Assembly: GCF_024813435.1 (NCBI RefSeq)
Contig: NZ_JANAEZ010000006.1
Coordinates: forward strand, 124,001-188,000
DNA length: 64,000 bases
Source of the DNA: Cognataquiflexum gelatinilyticum
GTDB taxonomy: Bacteria > Bacteroidota > Bacteroidia > Cytophagales > Cyclobacteriaceae
Direction of reading: 5' to 3'
The position numbers and the translations under genes were made by a program. The notes under the pieces were generated by a model, which was not told the DNA's origin, made no database searches, and saw only the letters and a program-made list of their open reading frames with translations. Below are positions 53,184 to 60,950 of the stretch, piece after piece; within the stretch, counting starts at the first letter, position 1; every line of letters starts with the position of its first letter.

Positions 53184-55013
53184 TCAGTTGTGGAAGGCAC
53201 TTTCAGTTTTTGCCGCTTTTTTCTCTTCTCTTTTGGTTTTTCTTTCCAGCTTTTTATCTTCCTTTTGATGTTTTTTTGATTCCTTGGTTTCCTCTTTCGA
53301 TGCGTTGCTTGAAGTAGCTGTCATCGATCCGAGGGGGCTTGCTTGTTTTTTATCCAAAGCTTTTTGCTTCATTTCTTCCATGCTTTCCTTGGTAATGGTA
53401 GATTTCATACCCGAAAAGATCAGCTTCCACCAATAGGCGAACATGGATTTGTGAGGTTCTCTGATGAAGTACACGTTTCCTTTTTGAACCTCACCTTTTT
53501 TATTGGGATTATTGGATTTGATGATGATTTTGTTTGCCAATAACGCCCCGATTTTTCTCAGCACTTTTTCATCTGATTCATAGTCTTTGTTCAGCAACTC
53601 TACTTCAAGGTTTTCATACCGGATAATCAATTCCCCTGAACCATCATAATCATTTGCAAGTATATTAAAATCCAGCCTGTTGATTATTCCTGATTTCAAA
53701 CCTACTTTGGATTCGGGTTCAATCATAGAATTCAAAACTTTGAGGTTCATTTTTCCCATGGTTCCTTTTAAAGTAAATCTACCGTCAGGTTTTTCTAGGT
53801 CAAATTTGACATTGGCCGTCAGAGGACCTTCACCCATCAATTTTGCCGTAAGGTTCATTTCTAGCATCCTGTTTTTTCCTTGTCTCTCAACAAAATTGGA
53901 GACGTTTGTAATGTGGGCATTGATATCTGAAAAATACAAAAAGGCGGATCGGGGCGATGCGTTGTCGGGCCTCTCTTCGATTTTTATATAGGAATCGTTG
54001 ATGAATAGATGTTCAATATGGATGATCTGCTTGAGGTTTTCCATTGTTTGATGGATCATTTGGGGCCTTTTATTTAGGTCCTCTTTCTTTCTTTTATCAA
54101 CAAAAAGCTCCAGATGAAGTCCGTTTGCGGTAAGAGTATCCACTTCGACGATGCCTTTTTTGAGGTAGCTTCCAAAATTCACCCCTGCCAATTCCATTTT
54201 GGTTTTGCTGATGTCGATCCAACTTTGTCTTTCAGGAAACAAAGAAGTGTAGGCATATCGATCGAGTTTGTTGTGAAGCCCAATATACCCGAAAGTCATC
54301 TTCTTTGTTTTGGTGTCAAAAACAATGTCCTTTACCAAGGTTGACTGACGGAATTTATCAAAATGGAATTGGGCTTTTTCTATGCTGCCATGTATCATTT
54401 CCACATCAAAAAGAGCTTTTGGGTTTTCTATATCTTCTTTAGTAAGCCTAAATTCCTTTGCATTGACGTTCATGTTGACAAGAGAGACCCTGACTGAATC
54501 ATAAAGATTGTTTTTTATTTGAACTGAAAAATCCTTCAAACTGAAGTTTTTTACTTCAATCAGGTCATACTCTTTGCCGTTTTTATTCTTCGGTTTTTTG
54601 GGTTCGTTAAAGAGAGAGTCCCAAGGAGGCGAAGAGGAAATGACTTTGATATTGTCCAGGATCGCCGAATCAACTGAAATGGTGTTTCTGAATAGAAATG
54701 GGAACCATTTGAATCCTGTCAGGTCAATGTTGTCCACTGTCAGATTCACTGTTATTCTCTCTTTCCCCAAGTTTTCTGAAGGGGTTACTTTTATGTTTTT
54801 GATTTTAAGGTAAGTGCCAAAATAATCGTAGTTGAGGGAAATGTCTCCAAAAGTAACCTCGTGCTCACCAAAACTGCTCGTGCGGGTAATCATATTGGAT
54901 ATCAGCCTGTCAGCATTGCTATTCAGGTATTTATTTACAACCGTAGGGATGCTTTTGAATGCAAAAAAACCAATGATAAATATGACAGTAAATGCAATCA
55001 AGATTTTTTTCAT
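53184..55013 (-). CDS. AsmA/DUF748-like inner-membrane-anchored protein, 609 aa
   Basis: One N-terminal membrane helix (ILIAFTVIFIIGFFAF) is followed by a long beta-rich periplasmic region (VTFGDISLNYDYFGTYLKIKNIKV, IHIEHLFINDSYIKIEERPD, LNVKFDLEKPDGRFTLKGTMG-like strands) typical of AsmA/DUF748 proteins. These may bridge membranes and carry lipid or influence outer-membrane assembly. The last 55 residues are strongly charged and disordered (KESKKHQKEDKKLERKTKREEKK). Family placement is from pattern, not from a diagnostic motif. Confidence 0.75.
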   Translation of the reverse strand: MKKILIAFTVIFIIGFFAFKSIPTVVNKYLNSNADRLISNMITRTSSFGEHEVTFGDISLNYDYFGTYLKIKNIKVTPSENLGKERITVNLTVDNIDLTGFKWFPFLFRNTISVDSAILDNIKVISSSPPWDSLFNEPKKPKNKNGKEYDLIEVKNFSLKDFSVQIKNNLYDSVRVSLVNMNVNAKEFRLTKEDIENPKALFDVEMIHGSIEKAQFHFDKFRQSTLVKDIVFDTKTKKMTFGYIGLHNKLDRYAYTSLFPERQSWIDISKTKMELAGVNFGSYLKKGIVEVDTLTANGLHLELFVDKRKKEDLNKRPQMIHQTMENLKQIIHIEHLFINDSYIKIEERPDNASPRSAFLYFSDINAHITNVSNFVERQGKNRMLEMNLTAKLMGEGPLTANVKFDLEKPDGRFTLKGTMGKMNLKVLNSMIEPESKVGLKSGIINRLDFNILANDYDGSGELIIRYENLEVELLNKDYESDEKVLRKIGALLANKIIIKSNNPNKKGEVQKGNVYFIREPHKSMFAYWWKLIFSGMKSTITKESMEEMKQKALDKKQASPLGSMTATSSNASKEETKESKKHQKEDKKLERKTKREEKKAAKTESAFHN

Positions 55014-55082
55014 AGAAAGGAAATAAACTGATTCAATTTATCTAAAAAATAAAGACTAAAATAACTATTGATTGAAAATCCG

Positions 55083-56036
55083 TCAGTTTATGGGCAACTT
55101 GATGATATAATCCTGATTCCTTCCGATTTTTAGCTTTTGGGATCTGAGCCAAGGGTTATGGATTTTCAATTCTTTATAGTTGCTGTTGTGGAGGATAGCC
55201 CAATTGGCCAGACTGTTAATCGATTGGGTTACTTTCAATTCCCTGAAAAGAGGTTGCTGATACAGGTCTTTTTCAGACAATTCAAATCCGTACTTACCCG
55301 GATTTTCAAAGATTTCCTTAAAAGCCAAGATCCTAAATAGATACCTGCTTGTCTCTTCCACGAGGTGAAGGTTGTAATAATTGCTTTGGTTTTGTTCTTC
55401 TTTTCTTTTTCTGATTCCGGTGATGCCGATATTATAGCTTGCTGCGACAGAAGTCCAATTTCCAAATTTGCTGTAGGCAGTTTTCAGGTATTTGCACGCC
55501 ACCAAAGTTGATTTTTCGAGATGATATCTTTCATCCACATCGTCACTTACTTCCAGTTTGTAATCTTTTGCCGTGCCGGGCATAATCTGCCAAAATCCTC
55601 TTGCACCTGCCGGAGAAACCACATTCATCAGGCCTGATTCGGTCATTGCCAGGTATTTGAAATCATCAGGGACTCCTTGTTCCCGAAGTATTTTTTCAAT
55701 TGTCGGCAGGTATTTGCCTGCTCTTTTCATCAGCAAAATCATATTGGACTGCCAATAGACATTGACATAAATCTCCCTTTCAAACCTTTCCTTAACATCT
55801 GTTTGTTCAAGGGGAACCGGCTCATCTGCAAAAGTGAGTTTTTGGGGAATTTCAAAAATCCTCACTTTTGACTCGGGAATGCTGATCCTAAACTGCTCTC
55901 CTTCAGCTGAACGGACAAGAACTTCTTCGGTATTTGGGTTTTCGGTCTTTTTTCCAAACTGCAGAAAAAGATTCCAGGCCAGAAGTCCTGCAATCAGGGT
56001 GTAGATAACAAAAAGGTGGTAGCGTCTCAAAATCAA
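55083..56036 (-). CDS. Membrane-anchored lytic transglycosylase (SLT/MltD-like)
   Basis: The protein has an N-terminal membrane anchor (LFVIYTLIAGLLAWNLFL) and an SLT domain (about residues 110-260). The catalytic Glu is in MTESGLMNV, followed by GARGFWQIMPGTAKDY and the AASYNIG motif, the expected order. It cleaves glycan strands of murein with 1,6-anhydro product formation. LysM repeats found in E. coli MltD are absent. The start overlaps the end of the LOG gene by 4 bases (coupled). Confidence 0.92.
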   Translation of the reverse strand: MILRRYHLFVIYTLIAGLLAWNLFLQFGKKTENPNTEEVLVRSAEGEQFRISIPESKVRIFEIPQKLTFADEPVPLEQTDVKERFEREIYVNVYWQSNMILLMKRAGKYLPTIEKILREQGVPDDFKYLAMTESGLMNVVSPAGARGFWQIMPGTAKDYKLEVSDDVDERYHLEKSTLVACKYLKTAYSKFGNWTSVAASYNIGITGIRKRKEEQNQSNYYNLHLVEETSRYLFRILAFKEIFENPGKYGFELSEKDLYQQPLFRELKVTQSINSLANWAILHNSNYKELKIHNPWLRSQKLKIGRNQDYIIKLPIN

Positions 56037-56767
56037 TAGTTAGGAGTGAGTAAATATTTGCTGTAAAAATCATCAATTACTTTCACAGCTTCTGTCGCAT
56101 CATCGACCAGATAAAATAGGTCAAGGTCTTCTCTGCTTATATAATTATATTTTTCCAGCAGGGTATTTTTGATCCAGTCAATGAGGCCTTCCCAAAAAGC
56201 CTTACCAACCAAAACAATTGGGAACCTGCCTATTTTGATGGTTTGGATCAGGGTAAATGCTTCGAAAAGCTCATCCAAAGTGCCAAAGCCACCCGGAAGC
56301 ACAACAAAGCCTTGGGAGTATTTAGTGAACATGACCTTTCGGACAAAGAAATAATCAAACATGATCATTTTATCAGGATCGATATAGATGTTTCCCTTGG
56401 CTTCAAAAGGGAGTTTGATACAGAGTCCGACAGACTTGCCGTTTTCCGAGCTTGCCCCTTTATTGGCTGCTTCCATGATTCCGGGCCCACCCCCGGTGAT
56501 GACGCCATAACCGTGGCGGACGAGTTTGGCTGATATTTCTTCAGCCATGATATAATGGGGATTATCAGAAGGAGTTCTCGCCGAACCGAAGACTGAAACA
56601 CAGGGGCCGATTTTGGAAAGTTTCTCAAATCCCTCTACAAATTCAGCAATTACTTTAAAAATTGCCCAAGAATCTGCGCTCTTTATTTCGTTCCAATCGC
56701 GCTCCTTAAAAGCTTTTCGGATTTTTTCTTCTCTCTTTTCTTCAAAATTGTCAAACCTGCTGCTCAT
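56033..56767 (-). CDS. LOG-family protein (TIGR00730 type)
   Basis: The signature PGGFGTLDELFEAFTLIQT and the GGGPGIMEAANKGA motif place it in the LOG/lysine-decarboxylase-like family, whose characterised members hydrolyse nucleoside 5'-monophosphates of cytokinin type; the bacterial role here is likely nucleotide base salvage. It has an extra N-terminal helix of about 50 residues relative to short LOG proteins. It overlaps the downstream transglycosylase gene by 4 bases. Confidence 0.92.
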   Translation of the reverse strand: MSSRFDNFEEKREEKIRKAFKERDWNEIKSADSWAIFKVIAEFVEGFEKLSKIGPCVSVFGSARTPSDNPHYIMAEEISAKLVRHGYGVITGGGPGIMEAANKGASSENGKSVGLCIKLPFEAKGNIYIDPDKMIMFDYFFVRKVMFTKYSQGFVVLPGGFGTLDELFEAFTLIQTIKIGRFPIVLVGKAFWEGLIDWIKNTLLEKYNYISREDLDLFYLVDDATEAVKVIDDFYSKYLLTPNY

Positions 56768-56907
56768 GTTAATGCATTAAAATTGTTTTTTTCTCCTCTA
56801 CAAATTTGGGACGGATAAAGATAGGATTTAATGAATTGTAAAGGAAAGTAAGTACTGATAAATGGTGGAAACCAAAAACCCAAAAATGATTCGTTGAGAG
56901 CTATTGT

Positions 56908-56934
56908 TTTGATACAGAACTCTTTTTACTTTCG
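56908..56934 (+). promoter_or_regulatory. Promoter for the YkgJ-family gene
   Basis: TTTG at 56908-56911 and TACTTTCG at 56927-56934 (7 of 8 to TAnnTTTG counting fixed bases) are 15 bases apart, the same spacing as the promoter at 550-576. It lies after the TTG at 56894, which therefore cannot be the start. Confidence 0.5.
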
Positions 56935-56956
56935 CAGGCTTTTAAAAATCGGGAAC

Positions 56957-57568
56957 ATGAATCTTCAACAGAAGTCGCAGGAAGTAAGAAGGGTATTTGA
57001 AGAATTGGATGCCGAAATCAAGCTATTTATTGATGCGAGTCAGATTGGCTGCATAGCAGGTTGTGGGTATTGCTGTTCCAATCCAAAAGTAAGCGCTTCG
57101 ATATTGGAGTTTTTGCCTTTGGCTTTTGATCTCTATGAAAAAGGGAAGGCCGAAAAAGCACTTGAGATTTTGGATGCAAAAAGCGAAGCCGATTATTGTA
57201 TCATTTATAAAGCCACATCACTTGATGCTGCGATGGGGTTTTGTTCTGATTATCAAAACAGAGGGATGATTTGCAGGCTTTTTGGTTCATCTGCGAGGAC
57301 CAATAGGACCGGAAAAAAAGAAATAATCACCTGTAAGAAAATAAAGGAAAGCAAAAAAGAGCAATACGAATCGGCGTCTCTTTCTGTAAACGAAGGAATG
57401 CCTGTACCTTTGAGCAGTAGTGCCTATTCTCAACTGTACAATATTGATTTCCAATTGACTTCAGAGCAGATGCCGATCAATAAAGCTATTCAAAAAGCAT
57501 TGGAAGCGGTTTTGAGATTCAAATATTATGAAGGCAGCGAAACATCAGAAGCTGCCGAAAGTTTCTGA
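56957..57568 (+). CDS. YkgJ-family cysteine-cluster protein, 203 aa
   Basis: The Cys cluster CIAGCGYCCSNPKVSAS near residue 36 and the later CSDYQNRGMICRLFGS and ITCKKIK sites fit the YkgJ/FliB-like zinc-or-iron-chelating family, whose function is poorly known. The ATG at 56957 (MNLQQKSQEV) is chosen because the longer open frame begins before a likely promoter. It is transcribed alone. Confidence 0.85.
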   Translation: MNLQQKSQEVRRVFEELDAEIKLFIDASQIGCIAGCGYCCSNPKVSASILEFLPLAFDLYEKGKAEKALEILDAKSEADYCIIYKATSLDAAMGFCSDYQNRGMICRLFGSSARTNRTGKKEIITCKKIKESKKEQYESASLSVNEGMPVPLSSSAYSQLYNIDFQLTSEQMPINKAIQKALEAVLRFKYYEGSETSEAAESF

Positions 57569-57634
57569 AATGGTCTTTTTGACGTATATTGTAAAGAAAT
57601 AAAAAATCTATAGGCGCTTCCTAAATTACCAATT

Positions 57635-57994
57635 ATGCTGAATGTATCTGAAATCATACAAACGATCAAGCAGCTCATCGAGGTGAGGGTTCAACTTGTA
57701 AAAGATGAAATCAATGAGCAGGTTTCCACAGTCATGGCAAGGATGTTTCTCCTTATGGTTATGGGTACAGTCTCTGTGATGGTATTGTTTTTTGCAAGTT
57801 TTTCATTTGCATTTTACCTAAGTGATTTGATGCGTTCGCCTTTTAAGGGCTTTATGTACGTTGCCTTGATTTATTTGCTGCTATTGGTTTTGCTTTATTT
57901 CTTAAAAGATTCAAGGACACTTGTCCGTAGTTTTCAGGAAGTGATCAAAGCATTTATTTTCAGGCCAAAAAAAAGATCCGATAATGAAGAATGA
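57635..57994 (+). CDS. Two-helix membrane protein, holin superfamily III-like, 119 aa
   Basis: An amphipathic N-terminal helix (IKQLIEVRVQLVKDEINEQVS) is followed by two membrane helices (about residues 38-62 and 72-90), the arrangement of the phage-holin superfamily III / YqjE-like proteins common on bacterial chromosomes. These are not true phage holins in most cases. It overlaps the next gene by 11 bases, and that overlaps the GGGPS gene by 11, so the three form an operon. Confidence 0.85.
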   Translation: MLNVSEIIQTIKQLIEVRVQLVKDEINEQVSTVMARMFLLMVMGTVSVMVLFFASFSFAFYLSDLMRSPFKGFMYVALIYLLLLVLLYFLKDSRTLVRSFQEVIKAFIFRPKKRSDNEE

Positions 57995-58358
57995 GCTGAA
58001 CAAAAAAGCGGAAGAACTTGAGCAGACTCTTAAAGTACAACTTGATATGGTCAAGAAAGAATCCGGGGATTATATCAAAATAGGAGGCGCAGTTCTCGCA
58101 GGAGGTCTTGTGGCTTTTGCTGCCTACCGGATTTTTGGAAGAAAAAAAAACAATAAGACAAAACGAGTCCTTCAAACTTTGGAAAGGGAAGGTCTTTTGG
58201 ATGAAGAGATAAGAGAAAAACTTACCAGAAAACTTGAACCCGGATTTTTGGGAAGATTAAGTGCAGTGCTGCTTCCGATAGCGGTCAATTATGGAAGAGA
58301 ACAATTTGCAAACAAGCTGAACGAACCTAAAATCAAACCCGGGGAGGATGCAAAATAA
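57984..58358 (+). CDS. Small single-helix membrane protein, 124 aa
   Basis: I recognise no named family. An N-terminal coiled-coil-like helix (NKKAEELEQTLKVQLDMVKKES) precedes one membrane helix (IGGAVLAGGLVAFAAYRIFG) and a basic/acidic C-terminal domain (RKKNNKTKRVLQTLEREGLLDEEIREK). The make-up resembles small partners of YqjE/holin-III proteins (YqjD/ElaB-like). It overlaps both neighbours by 11 bases. Confidence 0.75.
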   Translation: MKNELNKKAEELEQTLKVQLDMVKKESGDYIKIGGAVLAGGLVAFAAYRIFGRKKNNKTKRVLQTLEREGLLDEEIREKLTRKLEPGFLGRLSAVLLPIAVNYGREQFANKLNEPKIKPGEDAK

Positions 58359-59112
58359 AGTAAGCCTCAAGCTTCGTGAATTGGCCGATTCCGGCCGAAA
58401 AGGAATCGCCTGGCTTATAGACCCGGATGATATACATTCTCCCATTCAATTTGAAGAGCAGGTGAGAGAAGCGGTTGAGCTTAAAATAGATTTTTTCTTT
58501 TTGGGTGGCAGTCTGATTCAACAAAACACAATAGGAGATATCATCAAATTTATCCGAAGCATTACCGAGGACATTCCCACTGTTATTTTTCCTGGTAATT
58601 CACTTCAGTTTTCACCTTTGGCAGATGCAATTTTATTTCTATCCCTGATTTCAGGAAGGAATCCGGATTTGCTCATTGGCCAACATGTTAGTATCGCCCC
58701 GATTTTGGACAAAAGTAAAGTAGAGGTACTTCCGACAGGCTATATGCTGGTAGATGGAGGTCAGACCACAAGTGTCCATTATATCAGTCAGACGATTCCT
58801 CTTCCAAACCACCATCCAGAATTGGCAGTTGCTACGGCATTGGCAGGGTATTTTCTAGGGTTACAGTATTTTTATCTTGATGCAGGGAGTGGGGCTCCCA
58901 ATCCTGTGTCTCCTGAACTTATCAAGGCTGTCAAGAAAAAAATCAAATCGCCTTTGATGGTTGGCGGAGGACTGAATTCCAAAGAAAAAATACAAACAGC
59001 TTTTGCTTCTGGAGCTGACCTTGTCGTTCTGGGAAATGGAGCAGGAAAAAACCTTCAGCTAGTCCGTGAAGCAGCATCAATTCTGGAGACTTTTAGGGTA
59101 TTTTCCAATTAA
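58348..59112 (+). CDS. Geranylgeranylglyceryl phosphate synthase family protein
   Basis: This TIM-barrel prenyltransferase joins a polyprenyl diphosphate to glycerol 1-phosphate. Motifs fit: GIAWLIDPDD at the start, FLGGSLIQQNT, VIFPGNSLQFSPLADAILFLSL, YLDAGSGAPNPVSP and VGGGLNSKEKIQ with VVLGNGA. Bacteroidota carry group-II GGGPS enzymes whose lipid product is not fully understood. Third gene of the 57635-59112 operon. Confidence 0.92.
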   Translation: MQNKVSLKLRELADSGRKGIAWLIDPDDIHSPIQFEEQVREAVELKIDFFFLGGSLIQQNTIGDIIKFIRSITEDIPTVIFPGNSLQFSPLADAILFLSLISGRNPDLLIGQHVSIAPILDKSKVEVLPTGYMLVDGGQTTSVHYISQTIPLPNHHPELAVATALAGYFLGLQYFYLDAGSGAPNPVSPELIKAVKKKIKSPLMVGGGLNSKEKIQTAFASGADLVVLGNGAGKNLQLVREAASILETFRVFSN

Positions 59113-59143
59113 AAAGCGCTTTCCGGTTTCCCGAAAAGCGCTT
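59111..59143 (-). terminator. Terminator of pheS (minus strand)
   Basis: Stem AAGCGCTTTC (59114-59123) with GAAAAGCGCTT (59133-59143), one bulge, is followed on the minus strand by TTTTTAATT. It also lies at the end of the convergent GGGPS gene, but has no T run in the plus direction. Confidence 0.75.
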
Positions 59144-59146
59144 GGT

Positions 59147-60175
59147 TCAAAGCATTGGTTTGAATTGCCGGAGAAACCTCACATCATTTTCTGTAAATAA
59201 GCGAAGGTCTTTGATCTGATATTTGAGCATCGCGATTCTTTCTATACCCATCCCGAAGGCAAAGCCAGTATATTTTTTGGAATCAATGCCACAATTTTCC
59301 AAGACATTGGGATCCACCATTCCAGATCCACCAATTTCTACCCAACCTGAGCCTTTGCAGACATTACAGCCTTTGCCTCCGCAGATCAGACAGCTGATAT
59401 CTATCTCGGCACTTGGTTCGGTAAAAGGGAAGAAAGAAGGCCGGAACCTTACTTTGGTTTCTTTGCCAAACATCTCCTTGGCAAAATGATAAAGTGTATT
59501 CTTTAAATCTGCGAAGCCCACATTTTCATCCACATACAAACCTTCCACCTGATGAAAAATGCAATGTGCTCTGGCTGAAATGGCCTCATTTCTGTAAACC
59601 CTGCCCGGAGAAAGTGTCCTAATCGGAGGCTTTTGGTTTTCCATTACGCGCACCTGTACTGAGGAGGTGTGAGTTCTCAAAGCCACATCTGGATTTTTTT
59701 CCAAGAAAAACGTGTCCTGCATTTCCCTTGCGGGATGGTTTTCGGGAAAATTCAGTGCTGTGAAGTTATGCCAATCGTCTTCTATCTCAGGACCCTCAGA
59801 AAGGTTAAAGCCGATTCTTTCAAATATTTCGATGATGCGCTGTCTCGTTGAAGTCAATGGATGTATGCCACCTGCCGCGATATTTGTAGGCGGTAAGGTA
59901 AGGTCCTGATCAAAGGATTTGGTTTGTTTTTTTGCAAGGTTGACCTGATCGATCAGCTCCTGAAATTTAGCATCGGCCATTTGCTTGACTTCATTGACCA
60001 ATTGGCCATATTCCTTCTTTTGTTCATTTGGAATATTTCTCATTTCTGCAAAAAGCTCCCCAACCACACTTTTTTTGCTGATGAATTTCATCCTGTAAGC
60101 CTCCAATTCCTCCTCATTGCCGGCTTCAGCAGCAAAGATGGCGGATTTGATGGCTTCTATTTTTTCCTGATGCAT
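59147..60175 (-). CDS. pheS: Phenylalanine--tRNA ligase alpha subunit
   Basis: The class II synthetase catalytic subunit charges tRNA-Phe. It has the N-terminal coiled coil (about residues 1-90) and the catalytic core: HPLTSTRQRIIEIFERIGF, the motif-2 segment RVYRNEAISARAHCIFHQVEGLYVD, and motif 3 GFAFGMGIERIAMLKYQI. A Cys-rich stretch CLICGGKGCNVCKGSGW lies in the insertion, a feature of several bacterial PheS. Length 342 aa is normal. The pheT subunit is not adjacent here. Confidence 0.97.
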   Translation of the reverse strand: MHQEKIEAIKSAIFAAEAGNEEELEAYRMKFISKKSVVGELFAEMRNIPNEQKKEYGQLVNEVKQMADAKFQELIDQVNLAKKQTKSFDQDLTLPPTNIAAGGIHPLTSTRQRIIEIFERIGFNLSEGPEIEDDWHNFTALNFPENHPAREMQDTFFLEKNPDVALRTHTSSVQVRVMENQKPPIRTLSPGRVYRNEAISARAHCIFHQVEGLYVDENVGFADLKNTLYHFAKEMFGKETKVRFRPSFFPFTEPSAEIDISCLICGGKGCNVCKGSGWVEIGGSGMVDPNVLENCGIDSKKYTGFAFGMGIERIAMLKYQIKDLRLFTENDVRFLRQFKPML

Positions 60176-60199
60176 ATTTCATTCAATTTTTCAGAGTCA

Positions 60200-60207
60200 C
60201 AAATCTA
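60200..60207 (-). promoter_or_regulatory. Promoter -7 box of pheS
   Basis: On the minus strand TAGATTTG matches TAnnTTTG, 24 bases before the pheS start. Confidence 0.5.
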
Positions 60208-60305
60208 AAACAAATGATGTGAAAAGCACTTTTTTTTTAAATACCAAAATCCAGTTTGCTTGACTTCTCCGTATTTCTCTTCAAAACAACAAAACCAATT
60301 TTATT

Positions 60306-60872
60306 ATGAAAACCATGAGATTATTTCAATCAGCCATTTTGGCTCTGTTTCTGTTAAATGCTTCAGGAGCATTTGGCCAAAAAGAAAAAACAGTAGAAGT
60401 AGGGGGTTCACCGATGTATCCTTCCAAGAATATTGTCGCCAATGCGGTCAATTCCAAAGACCACACCACTTTGGTAGCAGCTGTACAGGCGGCAGGCTTG
60501 GTAGAGACATTGCAATCCGAGGGACCTTTTACAGTTTTTGCCCCTACAAATGCGGCATTTTCAAAACTTCCTAAGGGAACTGTGGAGACTTTGGTGAAAC
60601 CTGAAAACAAAGCAACCCTAACAGGTATTTTGACTTATCATGTCGTGGCAGGAAAAATGGGATCCAAAGAAATTGCTGCTGCAATCAAGAAAGGAAACGG
60701 AAAAGCGGTCTTGACAACCGTACAAGGAGGCAAGTTGACTGCTTGGATGAAAGGCAATGACCTGTATATCACAGATGAGAATGGAGGCCAATCTATGGTG
60801 ACTATCAAGGATGTGTTTCAGTCAAATGGTGTAATCCACGTGGTGGATTCAGTTGTTCTTCCAAAAGGTTGA
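60306..60872 (+). CDS. Fasciclin-domain exported protein, 188 aa
   Basis: A signal peptide (LFQSAILALFLLNASGAFG, cleaved near residue 24) precedes one FAS1 domain: NIVANAVNSKDHTTLVAAVQAAGLVETLQSEGPFTVFAPTNAAFSKLP (H1 box), LTYHVVAGK and the H2-type VIHVVDSVVLPKG. FAS1 domains mediate cell or matrix adhesion; in bacteria they are secreted or surface proteins of unclear role. It is monocistronic and ends at a shared terminator. Confidence 0.94.
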   Translation: MKTMRLFQSAILALFLLNASGAFGQKEKTVEVGGSPMYPSKNIVANAVNSKDHTTLVAAVQAAGLVETLQSEGPFTVFAPTNAAFSKLPKGTVETLVKPENKATLTGILTYHVVAGKMGSKEIAAAIKKGNGKAVLTTVQGGKLTAWMKGNDLYITDENGGQSMVTIKDVFQSNGVIHVVDSVVLPKG

Positions 60873-60915
60873 AAACAAATTTTTCTTTCTATCTCGCAAC
60901 AAAATCCCCAAAACG

Positions 60916-60947
60916 AAAAAGAGACCTTGTCAAAGGTCTCTTTTTTT
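60916..60947. terminator. Bidirectional terminator
   Basis: Stem GAGACCTT (60921-60928) with AAGGTCTC (60933-60940), 4-base loop, flanked by AAAAA and TTTTTTT. It serves the fasciclin gene and the convergent outer-membrane protein gene. Confidence 0.9.
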
Positions 60948-60950
60948 ATG

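Noticed and set aside
57635..57994. Phage origin for the holin-like gene
   Set aside because: It sits in a three-gene operon with a GGGPS gene and no phage genes nearby. Holin-III-like proteins are common chromosomal membrane proteins.
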